Of a stretch of 64,000 bases of DNA, positions 9,013 through 18,256 are shown in pieces. A program made the translations under genes and the position numbers. The DNA is from Dongia_B soli (GTDB taxonomy: Bacteria > Pseudomonadota > Alphaproteobacteria > Dongiales > Dongiaceae), in the NCBI RefSeq assembly GCF_034044715.1, contig NZ_JAXCLW010000004.1, forward strand, positions 310,001 through 374,000. The letters run 5' to 3'. Within the stretch, counting starts at the first letter, position 1. Each line of letters begins with the position of its first letter. Below the pieces are notes generated by a model. The model had not been told where the DNA came from, made no database searches, and saw nothing but the letters and a program-made list of their open reading frames with translations.

Positions 9013-9792
9013 ATGAAGGTCGCGCTTGGCCAGACGATCGGAACACCCGGAAATATCGCTGCCAACCTTACGCTGATGCAAAACCTGGCGATGGACGCCG
9101 CGGAGCGCGGGGCGGATCTGCTCCTGCTGCCAGAGCTTTTCCTCAGTGGCTACAATATCGGCACCTTGACGCATAACCTTGCGGAAATCGCCGACGGCCC
9201 CTCTGCAAAGGCGGCCGGAGAGATTGCTCGGAATGCCGGCATCGCCATTTCCTATGGTTATCCGGAACGCAGTGCCGGAGGTGTCTACAATGCCGCGCTG
9301 ATCATCGATCGCGAGGGCAAGACGATTGCCAATTATCGCAAGACGCATCTCTGGGGCGCTGAAGAGCGCGCGCTTTTTCTGCCTGGGCGGGACACTGTTT
9401 CCTTCCACCTCGGTGGCCTCTATTTCGGCTTCATGATCTGCTACGACATCGACTTTCCCGAAATGGCGCGCAGCTTTGCCCTGGACGGTGTCGATGCCAT
9501 TTTAGCCATTAGCGCGACAACGAAACCCTATCACGCGGTGTCTCGTCATCTGATCCCCGCACGCGCCTATGAAAACAGGCTCTTTTTCATCTTCGCAAAC
9601 CGTACTGGTGAAGAGCACGGTCTGGCCTATACGGGCGAAAGCTGCATCACGGCGCCGGATGGAGCGATGCTTGTAGAATGCGGTGAGAAGGAGGAACTGG
9701 CCGTCGGAAAAATCGATACTGCCGCTTACACCAGGTTCCGGAACGAACATCGCTTCCTTGCCGACCGCCGTCCGGATTTGTATCGGGCCTGA
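9013..9792 (+). CDS. carbon-nitrogen hydrolase (nitrilase superfamily amidase)
   Basis: 259 residues beginning with 'MKVALGQ'; GAAAGG lies six bases before the ATG, so I prefer it to the in-frame TTG at 8998. The nitrilase-superfamily triad is visible: Glu41 in 'LLLLPELFLSGYN', Lys110 in 'YRKTHLW' and Cys143 in 'GFMICYDIDFPE'. The form 'CYDI.FPE' is usual for aliphatic amidases, omega-amidases and N-carbamoyl amidohydrolases rather than true nitrilases. It is divergent from the MmgE/PrpD gene across a 174-base spacer and convergent with the MttB-family gene. A role in hydrolysing an amide intermediate of amine catabolism fits the context but is inferred. Confidence 0.9.
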   Translation: MKVALGQTIGTPGNIAANLTLMQNLAMDAAERGADLLLLPELFLSGYNIGTLTHNLAEIADGPSAKAAGEIARNAGIAISYGYPERSAGGVYNAALIIDREGKTIANYRKTHLWGAEERALFLPGRDTVSFHLGGLYFGFMICYDIDFPEMARSFALDGVDAILAISATTKPYHAVSRHLIPARAYENRLFFIFANRTGEEHGLAYTGESCITAPDGAMLVECGEKEELAVGKIDTAAYTRFRNEHRFLADRRPDLYRA

Positions 9793-9833
9793 CCTTCGCC
9801 AAACCTGGCTTCCGCCAGACCCGATTTCATTGC

Positions 9834-11378
9834 TTAGTGATCGACGTCTTTAAGCTCTTCCTTGCGGCGGGCGACGAACTCCGCCAGCGCCTCGCTGATA
9901 GCCGGATCCATTGCCGGCGCTTCGTAAAGATCGAGTGCCTTTTGCCAGATGGCCGTGGCGCGCTGGGTTGCGTCACGGGCGCCCGCCAATTCCCAGTTCT
10001 CGTAATTCTGCCAGTTCGACACCAAGGGCTGATAGAAGGCGGTTTCGTAGCGCGCCAAAGTGTGTTCGGCTCCAAAGAAATGGCCGCCCGTCGGCACCGC
10101 AGCGATCGCCTTCAATCCGTCTTCAATTTCTTCGGGCGTCACATCAATCGGCTTGATGACATTGGCCATCATCTGCAGCATCTCCACATCGAGAATGATC
10201 TTCTCGAAAGACGCCGTCAGCCCGCCTTCCATCCAGCCCGCACCATGATAGACTAGATTGGCATGCCCCATCACCGCCGACCAGATCGACATTTCCGATT
10301 CATAGGCGGCCTGGGCATCGACCGCATTGCTGGCACTGGAATTGCTCGCCCGATAGGGCAGATTATAAAGCCGCGCCAATTGCCCCGCCGCCATGGTGGC
10401 GCGGGCATTTTCCGGTGTGCCGAAGGCAGGCGCGCCGCTGCGCATATCGACATTCGACGTGAAGGCGCCATATACAACCGGCGCGCCCGGCCGCACCAAT
10501 TGGGTTAGGACAATTCCGGCCAGCGCCTCGGCATTCTGCTGGGTCAGGGCGGCGGCAATCGTGACCGGTGTCATGGCACCCATCAGCGTGAAGGGGGTGA
10601 CCACGACCGCCTGCCCCCATTCAGACATCGCCATCAAGCCGTCGCTCATCGATTCGTCGAAACGGCGTGGTGAATTCACCGAGATGACTGTGAGAACGCC
10701 GGGATCGTCGGCCACTTGCTCCCGCGTCAGGCCGCGTGAGATGGCCATCACATCAATGCCGTCAAGCGCCCGGTTCCGGCCGATCGCCGAGCAATGATAG
10801 ACCCGGTCGGCATAGGTGACGTTGGCGAGATAGCAATCGAGATGCCGCGTCCGCGCCGGCAGCTCGATCGGCGCCGTCGGCTGATTGCCGAGGCAATGAA
10901 TGATGTCGAAGCTCTGGGCGAGCTTGATCAGTGAAATATAGTCTTGATAATTTCCCGACCGACGCCCGTTCACGCAATCATGGATATTCGGCGGACCGGC
11001 GACGAGACTGAAAGAGATATGGTTTTCGCCGATATGCAGTCGTCGCGCCGGATTGCGCGGCGTCAGGACGAAACTGGAGGGCGCGGTCTTCAAGGCCTCG
11101 GTGATAAGCTCCCGTGGGATCCGCACTTGCCCCGTGTCTTCATCGACACCGGCGCCGGCTTCACGGAATTTCTGTCGGGCAGCCTTGCCCATGAATTCGA
11201 TGCCGATCTCTTCCAGGAGACGCAGCGATGCTTCATGGATGGCCATGAGCTGGTCCTGGCTCAGGGGCTCAATCGGCTTCAGGTGGTTGCGGAGCGGCGG
11301 CTGACCTAAAAACGACGCCCCGAGCTGCTGAGTTTCGCGCGGTCGCCGGCTGCGGCGAGCGGTTCGCATATTATCCAT
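9834..11378 (-). CDS. MttB-family methyltransferase, non-pyrrolysine type
   Basis: About 514 residues from ATG 11378; ATG 11369 and a GTG at 11417 are alternatives. The protein aligns with the trimethylamine methyltransferase (MttB) family, with blocks such as 'LLEEIGIEFMGKAARQKF', 'VTPFTLMGAMTPVTIAAAL' and 'AEHTLARYETAFYQPLVS'. The archaeal enzymes carry pyrrolysine at an in-frame amber codon; this frame is uninterrupted, so it belongs to the non-Pyl branch, whose characterised members (MtgB, MtpB, MtcB, MtyB) demethylate quaternary amines such as glycine betaine, proline betaine, carnitine and butyrobetaine. No corrinoid protein gene is in the window. It faces the GlxA-type regulator divergently, an arrangement that suggests control by it. 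Confidence 0.88.
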   Translation of the reverse strand: MDNMRTARRSRRPRETQQLGASFLGQPPLRNHLKPIEPLSQDQLMAIHEASLRLLEEIGIEFMGKAARQKFREAGAGVDEDTGQVRIPRELITEALKTAPSSFVLTPRNPARRLHIGENHISFSLVAGPPNIHDCVNGRRSGNYQDYISLIKLAQSFDIIHCLGNQPTAPIELPARTRHLDCYLANVTYADRVYHCSAIGRNRALDGIDVMAISRGLTREQVADDPGVLTVISVNSPRRFDESMSDGLMAMSEWGQAVVVTPFTLMGAMTPVTIAAALTQQNAEALAGIVLTQLVRPGAPVVYGAFTSNVDMRSGAPAFGTPENARATMAAGQLARLYNLPYRASNSSASNAVDAQAAYESEMSIWSAVMGHANLVYHGAGWMEGGLTASFEKIILDVEMLQMMANVIKPIDVTPEEIEDGLKAIAAVPTGGHFFGAEHTLARYETAFYQPLVSNWQNYENWELAGARDATQRATAIWQKALDLYEAPAMDPAISEALAEFVARRKEELKDVDH

Positions 11379-11479
11379 CGGCCTATGTCCGCTAGTGGTA
11401 TGCCCCCTTTGTCCCACTGGGCTTGAATGTTATACTAGCCTTTTTTCGACATCGGCTAATCTTTTTTGGGCGAGCGTTC

Positions 11480-12520
11480 ATGGTGAGGGGTACCGATCCG
11501 TTCCGGGTAGGGGTCGTATTGACACCCGGTTTTTCCCTGATGGCTTTCGCCTCGCTCGTCGAACCCTTGCGTGGCGCCAACCTCAATTCCGGGCAGGTCC
11601 TTTATCACTGGCACCACCTCTCCCCCGAGGGCGGCATGATCGCCTCCGGCGGCGGGTTGGAGGTTCTGACGAAGGCCTTGCCCAAGGCGGCGGAAACCGA
11701 ATTCGACATGGTGGTCGTCTGCGGCGGCATGGGCACGGACACGTATCAGAACGCCAAGCTGACCACATTCCTGCGCCATACCGTCAGGCGCAATGTCATC
11801 GTCGGCAGCCTCAGCACGGCGAGCTTCATCCTCGCTAATGCGGGCTTGCTGGATGATCGCCGCTGCACCATTCATTGGGATTACCTGGAAGCATTCCAGG
11901 AAACCTATCCGCAGCTCGACATCACCAACGAGCTTTTCGTGATGGACAAAGGCGTTTTCACCTGCGCCGGCGGCACGGCGGCCTTCGACATGGTCTTGCA
12001 GTTCATCCGGCAACGCCAAGGCAACGAATTTGCCAGCAAGGTTTCGGATCAGTTCGTCTATGGCGCGATCCGGCAGCCGCGCGATGCCCAGCGCATGGCC
12101 TTGCGCAACCGCCTCGGCGTGTCGCAGCCCACACTGGTCAAAGCCATCGAAGTGATGGAAAGCACGATCGAGACACCGTTGCGCGCGCCGCAACTGGCCA
12201 AACATGCCGGCGTCTCGACACGCCAGCTCGAGCGGCTGTTTCTGCACCATCTCGGCTGTTCACCGACCCAGCATTACATCCGGATCCGTTTGGAAAAGGC
12301 GCGGAAGCTACTGCGGCACAGCACGCTCTCGGTGCTGGAGATCGGCCTTGCCTGCGGCTTCACGACCGCCTCGCATTTCGCGCGCGCCTACCGGCTGCAC
12401 TTCAAGATCGTGCCGAGCGCCGACCGGACGCCCGAGACGGTGCCCTTCCTGTCCGAAAAGCCGCTTTTGCCAAAAAAACGCCGTGGGCCCCCGACCAAGG
12501 AGAGCGATCTCAATCTTTAG
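11480..12520 (+). CDS. GlxA/CdhR-type AraC-family transcriptional regulator
   Basis: 346 residues from ATG 11480. The N-terminal half is a DJ-1/PfpI-like glutamine-amidotransferase domain (about residues 10-175), in which the usual nucleophile position reads 'GSLSTASF', Ser instead of Cys, so it is a ligand-sensing rather than catalytic domain. Two helix-turn-helix motifs of AraC type cover about residues 215-315 ('LAKHAGVSTRQLERLFLHHL' and 'EIGLACGFTTASHFARAY'). This architecture belongs to GbdR, CdhR, SouR and GlxA, regulators of glycine betaine, carnitine and sarcosine catabolism. It is divergent from the MttB-family gene and ends 10 bases before the frameshifted GGT gene on the other strand. 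Regulation of the MttB gene and possibly of the OsmF importer is likely. Confidence 0.9.
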   Translation: MVRGTDPFRVGVVLTPGFSLMAFASLVEPLRGANLNSGQVLYHWHHLSPEGGMIASGGGLEVLTKALPKAAETEFDMVVVCGGMGTDTYQNAKLTTFLRHTVRRNVIVGSLSTASFILANAGLLDDRRCTIHWDYLEAFQETYPQLDITNELFVMDKGVFTCAGGTAAFDMVLQFIRQRQGNEFASKVSDQFVYGAIRQPRDAQRMALRNRLGVSQPTLVKAIEVMESTIETPLRAPQLAKHAGVSTRQLERLFLHHLGCSPTQHYIRIRLEKARKLLRHSTLSVLEIGLACGFTTASHFARAYRLHFKIVPSADRTPETVPFLSEKPLLPKKRRGPPTKESDLNL

Positions 12521-12530
12521 CCGGTCGCCG

Positions 12531-14187
12531 CTACCATCCGACGGCTTGGCCGTCCGACCGCCGGTCAGCCGCGCCGACCAGCGCGCCACTTGGCTCGATG
12601 GCGATGACCTGGGCATGGCCCATGATCTCCTCAGCCGGGCCGAGCACGGAAACACGATGCCCGCGCTGCCGCAGGCCCTGGACGATCTCCGCTTCCATCC
12701 CCTCTTCGACAAGAACCTGCAGGCCGGCCTCATCCGCCCGGTCGAGATACCAGCGAGGACGTGAAACCGCCTGCTGGGGATCGAACCCGGCATCGATCAT
12801 ATCGATCAGCAACTGAAGCTGCGTCTGCACCTGACCATCGCCGCCCATACAGCCGATCACATGCGACACATCATTTCCCCAGCAGCACCATAGACGGGGT
12901 CAGCGTATGCGGCGGCCGTGCGCCACCTTTAAGTTCCTTATGCGATCCTTCTTCCAAAGAGAAAGCCGCGCCGCGATTCTGCAGGGTGAAGCCTCCAGAC
13001 CGAACGGGAATACCGGAGCCGAAATCGAAATACAGACTCTGGATCAGAGAGACGGAACCGTGATCCTTATCGACCACTGCGAGATGGGCCGTATCGCCCA
13101 GACCTTTTGTCGAAGCCGTACTTCTTTCCCGCGGTTGCGTCCGCTCCGGATCGAAAGCTTTGATGGCAGCCGCGATGCGGGAGTCGCCGTAGAGAAGCCG
13201 GGGATCGATGCCCAACCTGTCGCGATCAGTAACGTGAACATCCCGGTCCGCCAAGGCCTGCGCTGCCGCTTCGATCATCAGATGAGCCGATGCCGAAGAC
13301 GTGGGATTCAAGGCCTCCGGCGACAGCCGCTCGATCAGGCCGAGCGCCTGCAGCAAGGCAACGCCTTGCGTTGCGGGCGGGCTGGTATAGATCGTTGATT
13401 GACGGAAGTTGATCCGTAGTGGCTCGACCCAATCGCTTCGATGATTGGCAAGATCGTCCCGTGAGAGCAACCCACCTGCACCCGTGACCGTCTCGACCAT
13501 CTCATCGGCGATCGCGCCTTCATAGAGCGCACGCCCGTCACTTTTACCGACCACGCGCAAGAAAGCTGCCAGTTTCGGCTGCCTCAGCTTGTCATAGAGA
13601 CGCGGCACACTTTCGTCAGTCGACCAAAGGGACATCGATCTCCATTGCTGCAGGACCGGCAAGGCCGCGCGGAAACTTGCATGTATGTGACGGGAGACGA
13701 AGAAGCCGTCTTCCGCCAGCCGCGCCGCCGGTTCAAGCAGCTCCGCAAGCCGCATCGTGCCGTGCCGTTTCAGCGCCTGAGCCCAACCATCGACAGCGCC
13801 CGGCACCGTCACGGATAAAGCGGAACGATGGCCGATCGATTGCGTGCCGGCACGCCGAAGAGCCGCTGCATCGGCATTGCCAGGCGCCCGTCCTGAGGCA
13901 TCCAGCACCTCCACTGCACCGCCCGGCATGCGGATCAGCCAGATAGCATCGCCGCCCGGCGAGCATTGCATTGGCAAGGTCACCATGAGGGCCGCGCTGG
14001 TGGCGATCGCGGCATCGACTGCATTCCCGCCTGCGCGCAGGATATCCAGACCGATCAGGCTTGCCTGATGATGTGGTGCCGATACCATGCCGAATTCGCC
14101 GATGACAGGCCGCGCATCACCGAGCCGGGGATATTTCTCATAGGCCGAAAGCCAGGGCCAACCTTGGTGTTCTTTCTCTGTGCTCAT
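12531..14187 (-). pseudogene. gamma-glutamyltransferase-like Ntn hydrolase, frameshifted near its C-terminus
   Basis: From ATG 14187 the frame encodes 438 residues with no signal peptide ('MSTEKEHQGWPWLSAYEKYP'), the blocks 'DILRAGGNAVDAAIA' and 'QCSPGGDAIWLI', and the autocatalytic Thr at about residue 366 in 'GDTAHLAVVD'. It ends prematurely at TGA 12873-12871 after 'TPSMVLLGK'. The homology continues in the +1 frame ('MSHVIGCMGGDGQVQTQLQ' onward to 12531), 112 further residues. Dropping one A at about 12876 rejoins the two parts into a standard roughly 550-residue protein. It could be a true mutation, a sequencing error in the GGGGAAA run, or a recoding site. Its stop and the ABC ATPase frame overlap by 4 bases at 14184-14187, so it is coupled to the amino-acid importer. 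Confidence 0.85.
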
Positions 14188-14990
14188 TGCAATGCCGAGA
14201 GGAACGCCTTGGTTCTCTCGCTCCTGGAATTTCCAAAAAACTCTTCCGGCGTGCCGGCTTCCACGATCGCGCCCGATTCCATCATGACGATGCGGTCGGA
14301 GACGTCTCTGGCGAAGCGCATCTCGTGAGTCACGACGATCATGGTCATGCCGCCTTTTGCGAGGTTACGCATGACGTCGAGAACTTCATCCACCGTTTCG
14401 GGATCGAGCGCCGAGGTCGGTTCGTCGAACAGCATGACGGAGGGCTTCATCGCCAAGGCGCGGGCGATGGCGACACGCTGCTGCTGGCCACCCGAAAGCT
14501 GCGAGGGATAATTATGCATCTTCTCGCCCAGCCCGACTTTGGCGAGAAGCGTCTGCGCTTCCTGCTGCACCTCGCTTTTCGACCGATGCAGCACCCGCAC
14601 CGGTCCCACCATGACATTTTCCAAGGCGGTCAGATGCGGGAAGAGATTGAAGCGCTGAAAAACCATGCCGATATGCCGGCGATGGCGGGCAACGGCCGCC
14701 TCGCTTTCCGGAACGAGCTTGCCGGCTCTCTCCTTGTAGCCGATCAACTCTCCATCGACATAGATGCGGCCTTTATCGATCAGCTCAAGCCGGTTGATGC
14801 AACGCACCAGCGTCGTCTTGCCTGAGCCGGAGCGGCCGACCAGGACGACCACCTCGCCACGCATGACATCGAGTGACACGCCTTTCAGGATCTGCACCTG
14901 CCCGAAGGATTTGTGCACATCGACGACCCGGACGATGGGTTGCGCTCCCGCCGGATCATCGCCTGGCCGTTCCATAATTGTATCGCTCAT
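14184..14990 (-). CDS. polar amino acid ABC transporter ATPase
   Basis: 268 residues with Walker A 'GRSGSGKTT', signature 'LSGGQQQRVAIARALAM', Walker B 'VMLFDEPTSALDPE' and switch His in 'VVTHEMRFARDVSDRI'. The last motif is diagnostic for the HisP/GlnQ/GltL group that energises amino-acid uptake. Its last four bases overlap the start of the GGT-like gene (ATGA-type overlap), indicating translational coupling. It follows the permease after 15 bases. The substrate could be a gamma-glutamyl compound or another amidated amino acid, judged only from the neighbour. Confidence 0.92.
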   Translation of the reverse strand: MSDTIMERPGDDPAGAQPIVRVVDVHKSFGQVQILKGVSLDVMRGEVVVLVGRSGSGKTTLVRCINRLELIDKGRIYVDGELIGYKERAGKLVPESEAAVARHRRHIGMVFQRFNLFPHLTALENVMVGPVRVLHRSKSEVQQEAQTLLAKVGLGEKMHNYPSQLSGGQQQRVAIARALAMKPSVMLFDEPTSALDPETVDEVLDVMRNLAKGGMTMIVVTHEMRFARDVSDRIVMMESGAIVEAGTPEEFFGNSRSERTKAFLSALQ

Positions 14991-15005
14991 ACCGGTTCCA
15001 ATACT

Positions 15006-15779
15006 TTACCGCGCGGAAAGCAGCGATCGGTTTGGCTTAACCGTGGCTGCGGCGGGAAGTTCATGTCGGCGCAATCGCGCTTCGACGAAACGCTGCACGA
15101 TGCTGAGGACCGTCGTCATGGCGAGATACCAGATGGCGGCAATCAGGAACAGCTCGAAGGTTTTGAAAGTGGCCGAATTGATATTCTGCACCGATCCGAA
15201 CAGCTCCCGCACGCCGATGACGCTCAGCAGTGAGGTTCCCTTGATCATCAGCGTGAACTCATTCCCCAGAGGTGGAATCACCGTCCGCATGGCCTGCGGT
15301 AAAATCACCCACCGCATCGCGGTCGATGGACGCATGCCGATGGCGCGCGCCGCATCGATCTGACCGCGATCGATGGTCTGGATGGCACCCCGGAAAATCT
15401 CACCCATATAGGCGGCCTCGTTCAGCGAAAGCGTGATCAAGGCGGCCTGGAGTGGGCCGGCAATCAGGAGCGGCCCCAAGGCGATTTCCGGATAGCGGTA
15501 GACGCCTGCGGCGGCGACCCCAGTATAGACGATCAGCAATTGAACCAGAACTGGCGTGCCGCGCCATGCCCAGGAATAAAGCCCCGCAAGGGCTCTGAGC
15601 ACGGCGAATTTCGAGAGCCGCGCGATTGCGACACCGAAACCCAGCACGACACCGGCCACCTGCGCGATGATGGCGATCGCAATCGTCATCAAGATCCCGT
15701 ACCAGATCATTTCCGGCGGGTTGACCAGATATTTCAGGAAGAAATCCAGATCGAAGCTGATGCCACCAATATGTATCAT
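15006..15779 (-). CDS. polar amino acid ABC transporter permease
   Basis: 257 residues with about five membrane spans and the HisMQ-family segment 'LSLNEAAYMGEIFRGAIQTI' followed by 'DRGQIDAARAIGMRPSTAMR', the EAA coupling loop. It begins 2 bases before the stop region of the binding-protein gene and is followed by the ATPase, the usual order binding protein, permease, ATPase. A single permease gene suggests a homodimeric channel, as in GlnP-type systems. Confidence 0.92.
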   Translation of the reverse strand: MIHIGGISFDLDFFLKYLVNPPEMIWYGILMTIAIAIIAQVAGVVLGFGVAIARLSKFAVLRALAGLYSWAWRGTPVLVQLLIVYTGVAAAGVYRYPEIALGPLLIAGPLQAALITLSLNEAAYMGEIFRGAIQTIDRGQIDAARAIGMRPSTAMRWVILPQAMRTVIPPLGNEFTLMIKGTSLLSVIGVRELFGSVQNINSATFKTFELFLIAAIWYLAMTTVLSIVQRFVEARLRRHELPAAATVKPNRSLLSAR

Positions 15780-15781
15780 AC

Positions 15782-16633
15782 TTACTGTCCCGGCTTATAG
15801 CTCATCGCTTCGAAGTTCCACTTCTTGATGACCTTGTCATATTCGCCATTTGCCAGGATGGCTTTCAATGCCGCATCGAAAGCACTCGTCAATTCGCCAT
15901 CGGCTTTCGGCACGCCAATGCCGGTCAGGAAGGTGCTAGTCTGCGGGCTGGCGATTTTAACCTGGCCGGGATTCTGCGCATTGAAATAGGCTTCCTGCGC
16001 GGTCGAGGTGAAATAGGCTTCCACCAGGCCGGTCATCAGCTGCTGGAAGGCATCGCTCGCTTTCGGCAGCGCTGTGATCTTCATCGGCGGCTTGCCGGCA
16101 TCCGTGATCTTCTTATTCGCTTCGACGATTTCCTGCTCCAGCGTCGAGCCCGCTTCTACGGCGACGGTTTTACCGGAGAGCTCGGTCAAACTCTCGACAT
16201 GAAGATTGCTGTCGGCTCGGACGATCAGCGAATTGCCGACATTGGCGTAGTCCACCAGATTGATGACTTCGCGCCGGGCCGGTTTGTCGAAGAGGCCGGA
16301 GAGAATCGCATCGCACTGACCGGCTTGCAGCGCGGGGATCAGGCCGTCAAAGCCGATATTCTTATATTCGGCTTTGAGGCCCATTTCGGCAGCAAGGGCA
16401 ATACCGAGGTCGATGTCGAAGCCCGCCGGCTCGTTGGTTTTCGCATCGTAGAATTCGAAGGGCGGGAAAGAGATATCGCTGCAATAGGTGATGGTCCCCT
16501 TCTGGGCCAACTTCGCGGGCGCGGTAGTCTTGGCTTCCGCCGTGGTTGCAACGGCAGAGGCCGCGAGCAGGGCTACCGACAGGTAAGCGGCTTGTGCGCC
16601 GCACTTAGGCCAACAAGTTTTATGGTTAAACAT
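15782..16633 (-). CDS. polar amino acid ABC transporter substrate-binding protein
   Basis: 283 residues with a Sec signal peptide (hydrophobic core 'AAYLSVALLAASAVA', likely cleavage after 'TTAEA' near residue 34). The mature part has the SBP family 3 hallmark 'FPPFEFYDAKTNEPAGFDID' (first lobe, binding the ligand's amino and carboxyl groups) and 'KTVAVEAGSTLEQ' in the second lobe. The unusually Lys- and Gly-rich C-terminus ('KWNFEAMSYKPGQ') is ordinary for the family. It is the first gene of the importer; a promoter should lie in the stretch between it and the cupin gene, only 35 bases, so it may also be read from upstream of the cupin. Confidence 0.92.
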   Translation of the reverse strand: MFNHKTCWPKCGAQAAYLSVALLAASAVATTAEAKTTAPAKLAQKGTITYCSDISFPPFEFYDAKTNEPAGFDIDLGIALAAEMGLKAEYKNIGFDGLIPALQAGQCDAILSGLFDKPARREVINLVDYANVGNSLIVRADSNLHVESLTELSGKTVAVEAGSTLEQEIVEANKKITDAGKPPMKITALPKASDAFQQLMTGLVEAYFTSTAQEAYFNAQNPGQVKIASPQTSTFLTGIGVPKADGELTSAFDAALKAILANGEYDKVIKKWNFEAMSYKPGQ

Positions 16634-16668
16634 GCTTCTCTCCCAGCGTTAGAGTATTGTTGCACAAA

Positions 16669-17067
16669 TCATGATGCGTCTCCGCAATCCGTGTCGCGGA
16701 GCGAAATGTAGTAAGCGGCGAATTTGTCGGAATGCGACCAGAGGCCGGTAAAGCCCTTTGGAATCGCGACACATTCGCCGGCACCGAAGCTTTCGCTGCA
16801 GCCAGCTGCATCGGTAATGCGAAGGACGCCATGAACGATGAAATACAACCGTTCGTTAGGGCTATTCGCGATCTCGACAGTACCGGCGTCGCATTGACAC
16901 AGGCCCGAACTTAGCCGCCCCGTCTGATCCCTGTAGTATTCGCGCCCGCACGGCATCATGCCGTCACATAATGGACGCTGGCCCGGCAGCCAGGCGACTG
17001 GCGCCAGCGTAGAGTGCCTACCGGGCCCCTCCCCGATGCGTTTGAAACTGCCTTTCCGGTCCATCAT
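16669..17067 (-). CDS. cupin-fold protein (DUF861/EutQ-like), copy 1
   Basis: 132 residues with a single cupin barrel in the C-terminal 80. The core runs 'NERLYFIVHGVLRITDAAG' then 'FGAGECVAIPKGFTGLW', the layout of the DUF861 group that includes (S)-ureidoglycine aminohydrolase and EutQ. The His residues that bind metal in many cupins are mostly absent from the first motif. The gene is divergent from the LysR gene across 195 bases and precedes the importer genes by 35 bases on the same strand. A second, related cupin gene lies just beyond the LysR gene. A small-molecule binding or aminohydrolase role linked to the imported compound is possible; no function is proven. Confidence 0.8.
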   Translation of the reverse strand: MMDRKGSFKRIGEGPGRHSTLAPVAWLPGQRPLCDGMMPCGREYYRDQTGRLSSGLCQCDAGTVEIANSPNERLYFIVHGVLRITDAAGCSESFGAGECVAIPKGFTGLWSHSDKFAAYYISLRDTDCGDAS

Positions 17068-17262
17068 GGCGTAAGACGATCAACCAAGTGTCGCTTCCCA
17101 TATTCCCCGATTTTTCTTCACTTGGAGTGAATGGAGGCCTTCACCTGTGTCTTTGGTGCGGCTATCATTTCACCTTAACTGCGTGGAAGCACTAACTTGG
17201 CGGGCGCAAACCGGGCAAGTTAGATTAAATCTCAAAGAAATTTATCTGAGCTAAAGACCGCC

Positions 17263-18210
17263 ATGTGCCGACGTTCCCTACCCCTGAATGCCCTGCGCGC
17301 CTTTGAAGTTGCGGCGCGCCACAAGAGCCTGGCGAAGGCTGCGGAGGAATTGTCGGTCACGCCTGCCGCGATCCACCATCAGGTAAAATCACTCGAAGTC
17401 TTGCTGGGCGTGACGCTCTTCGTGCGATCCGGCAATGCCCTCACCCTGACGAAAGCCGCGACCGCTGCGCTGCCCACTTTGGAAGGTGCGTTCGATCTAC
17501 TGTCACTGGCGACGGAGAAAATGCGGCAGCATGAAAGCGGCGGCACCTTATCTTTAGCCGTATGTCCCTCCTTCGCTCAAAAATGGTTGATACCCCGGCT
17601 AAACCGTTTCCGCGAGGATTTCGAAGGCATCGAGCTCCGCATCTCCACCACCACGAATATTCCCGATCTCAACAGCTCCGAGGTCGATATTGCCATCGGC
17701 TATGGCCCCGAAGACCGCTTTAGATATCAGGGGGTGCTTGCCGATCGCCTCATGGGCGACGAGATCCTTCCGGTTTGCAGTCCCGATTTTCGCAAGCGTC
17801 ATCGGCTTAAGGGCGAAACCGATTTCCTGGATCTCGTCCTGCTCCACGATGACCGCGCGCTCTTCGAACAGGGGATCGACTGGAATTCATGGCTATCGGC
17901 AACCGGCATCTCATCCGACAGCCTCGTGGACAATATCCGCTTCGATTCAACCGCTTTGGCGATCGATGCCGCTCTGGCGGGACAAGGTGTGGCTCTGGCG
18001 CGTCTCAGCCTGGTCGCCGACGATCTGGCCGAAGGCCGCCTGGTCCGGCTATCGAAGAAGACTCTCACCGTCAACGGCGGCTATTTCATATCCAATCTAG
18101 AGCTCATCTCCGAGCAGCCGAAGGTGATCGCTTTCAAGGAATGGATTTTTGCCGAGATCAGCCTCGGCAAGGTCCGGGCGGCAACACCGAAAACAGCGGC
18201 AGTTGCCTGA
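17263..18210 (+). CDS. LysR-family regulator, GcvA-like
   Basis: 315 residues. The winged helix is at the N-terminus ('LPLNALRAFEVAARHKSLAK', 'ELSVTPAAIHHQVKSLE'), in the GcvA style, followed by a LysR substrate-binding domain. It is flanked by two cupin genes on the opposite strand, so it is divergent from one cupin plus importer and convergent with the other. LysR proteins usually control the divergent neighbour, here the cupin-importer-GGT set. The 195-base spacer (17068-17262) is AT-richer than its surroundings and is where its operator should be; I could not identify a clear T-N11-A site. Confidence 0.92.
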   Translation: MCRRSLPLNALRAFEVAARHKSLAKAAEELSVTPAAIHHQVKSLEVLLGVTLFVRSGNALTLTKAATAALPTLEGAFDLLSLATEKMRQHESGGTLSLAVCPSFAQKWLIPRLNRFREDFEGIELRISTTTNIPDLNSSEVDIAIGYGPEDRFRYQGVLADRLMGDEILPVCSPDFRKRHRLKGETDFLDLVLLHDDRALFEQGIDWNSWLSATGISSDSLVDNIRFDSTALAIDAALAGQGVALARLSLVADDLAEGRLVRLSKKTLTVNGGYFISNLELISEQPKVIAFKEWIFAEISLGKVRAATPKTAAVA

Positions 18211-18256
18211 CTACCGCCGCTCTCAATAATGAATGTCGGATAAGTAAGCCGGGGCG

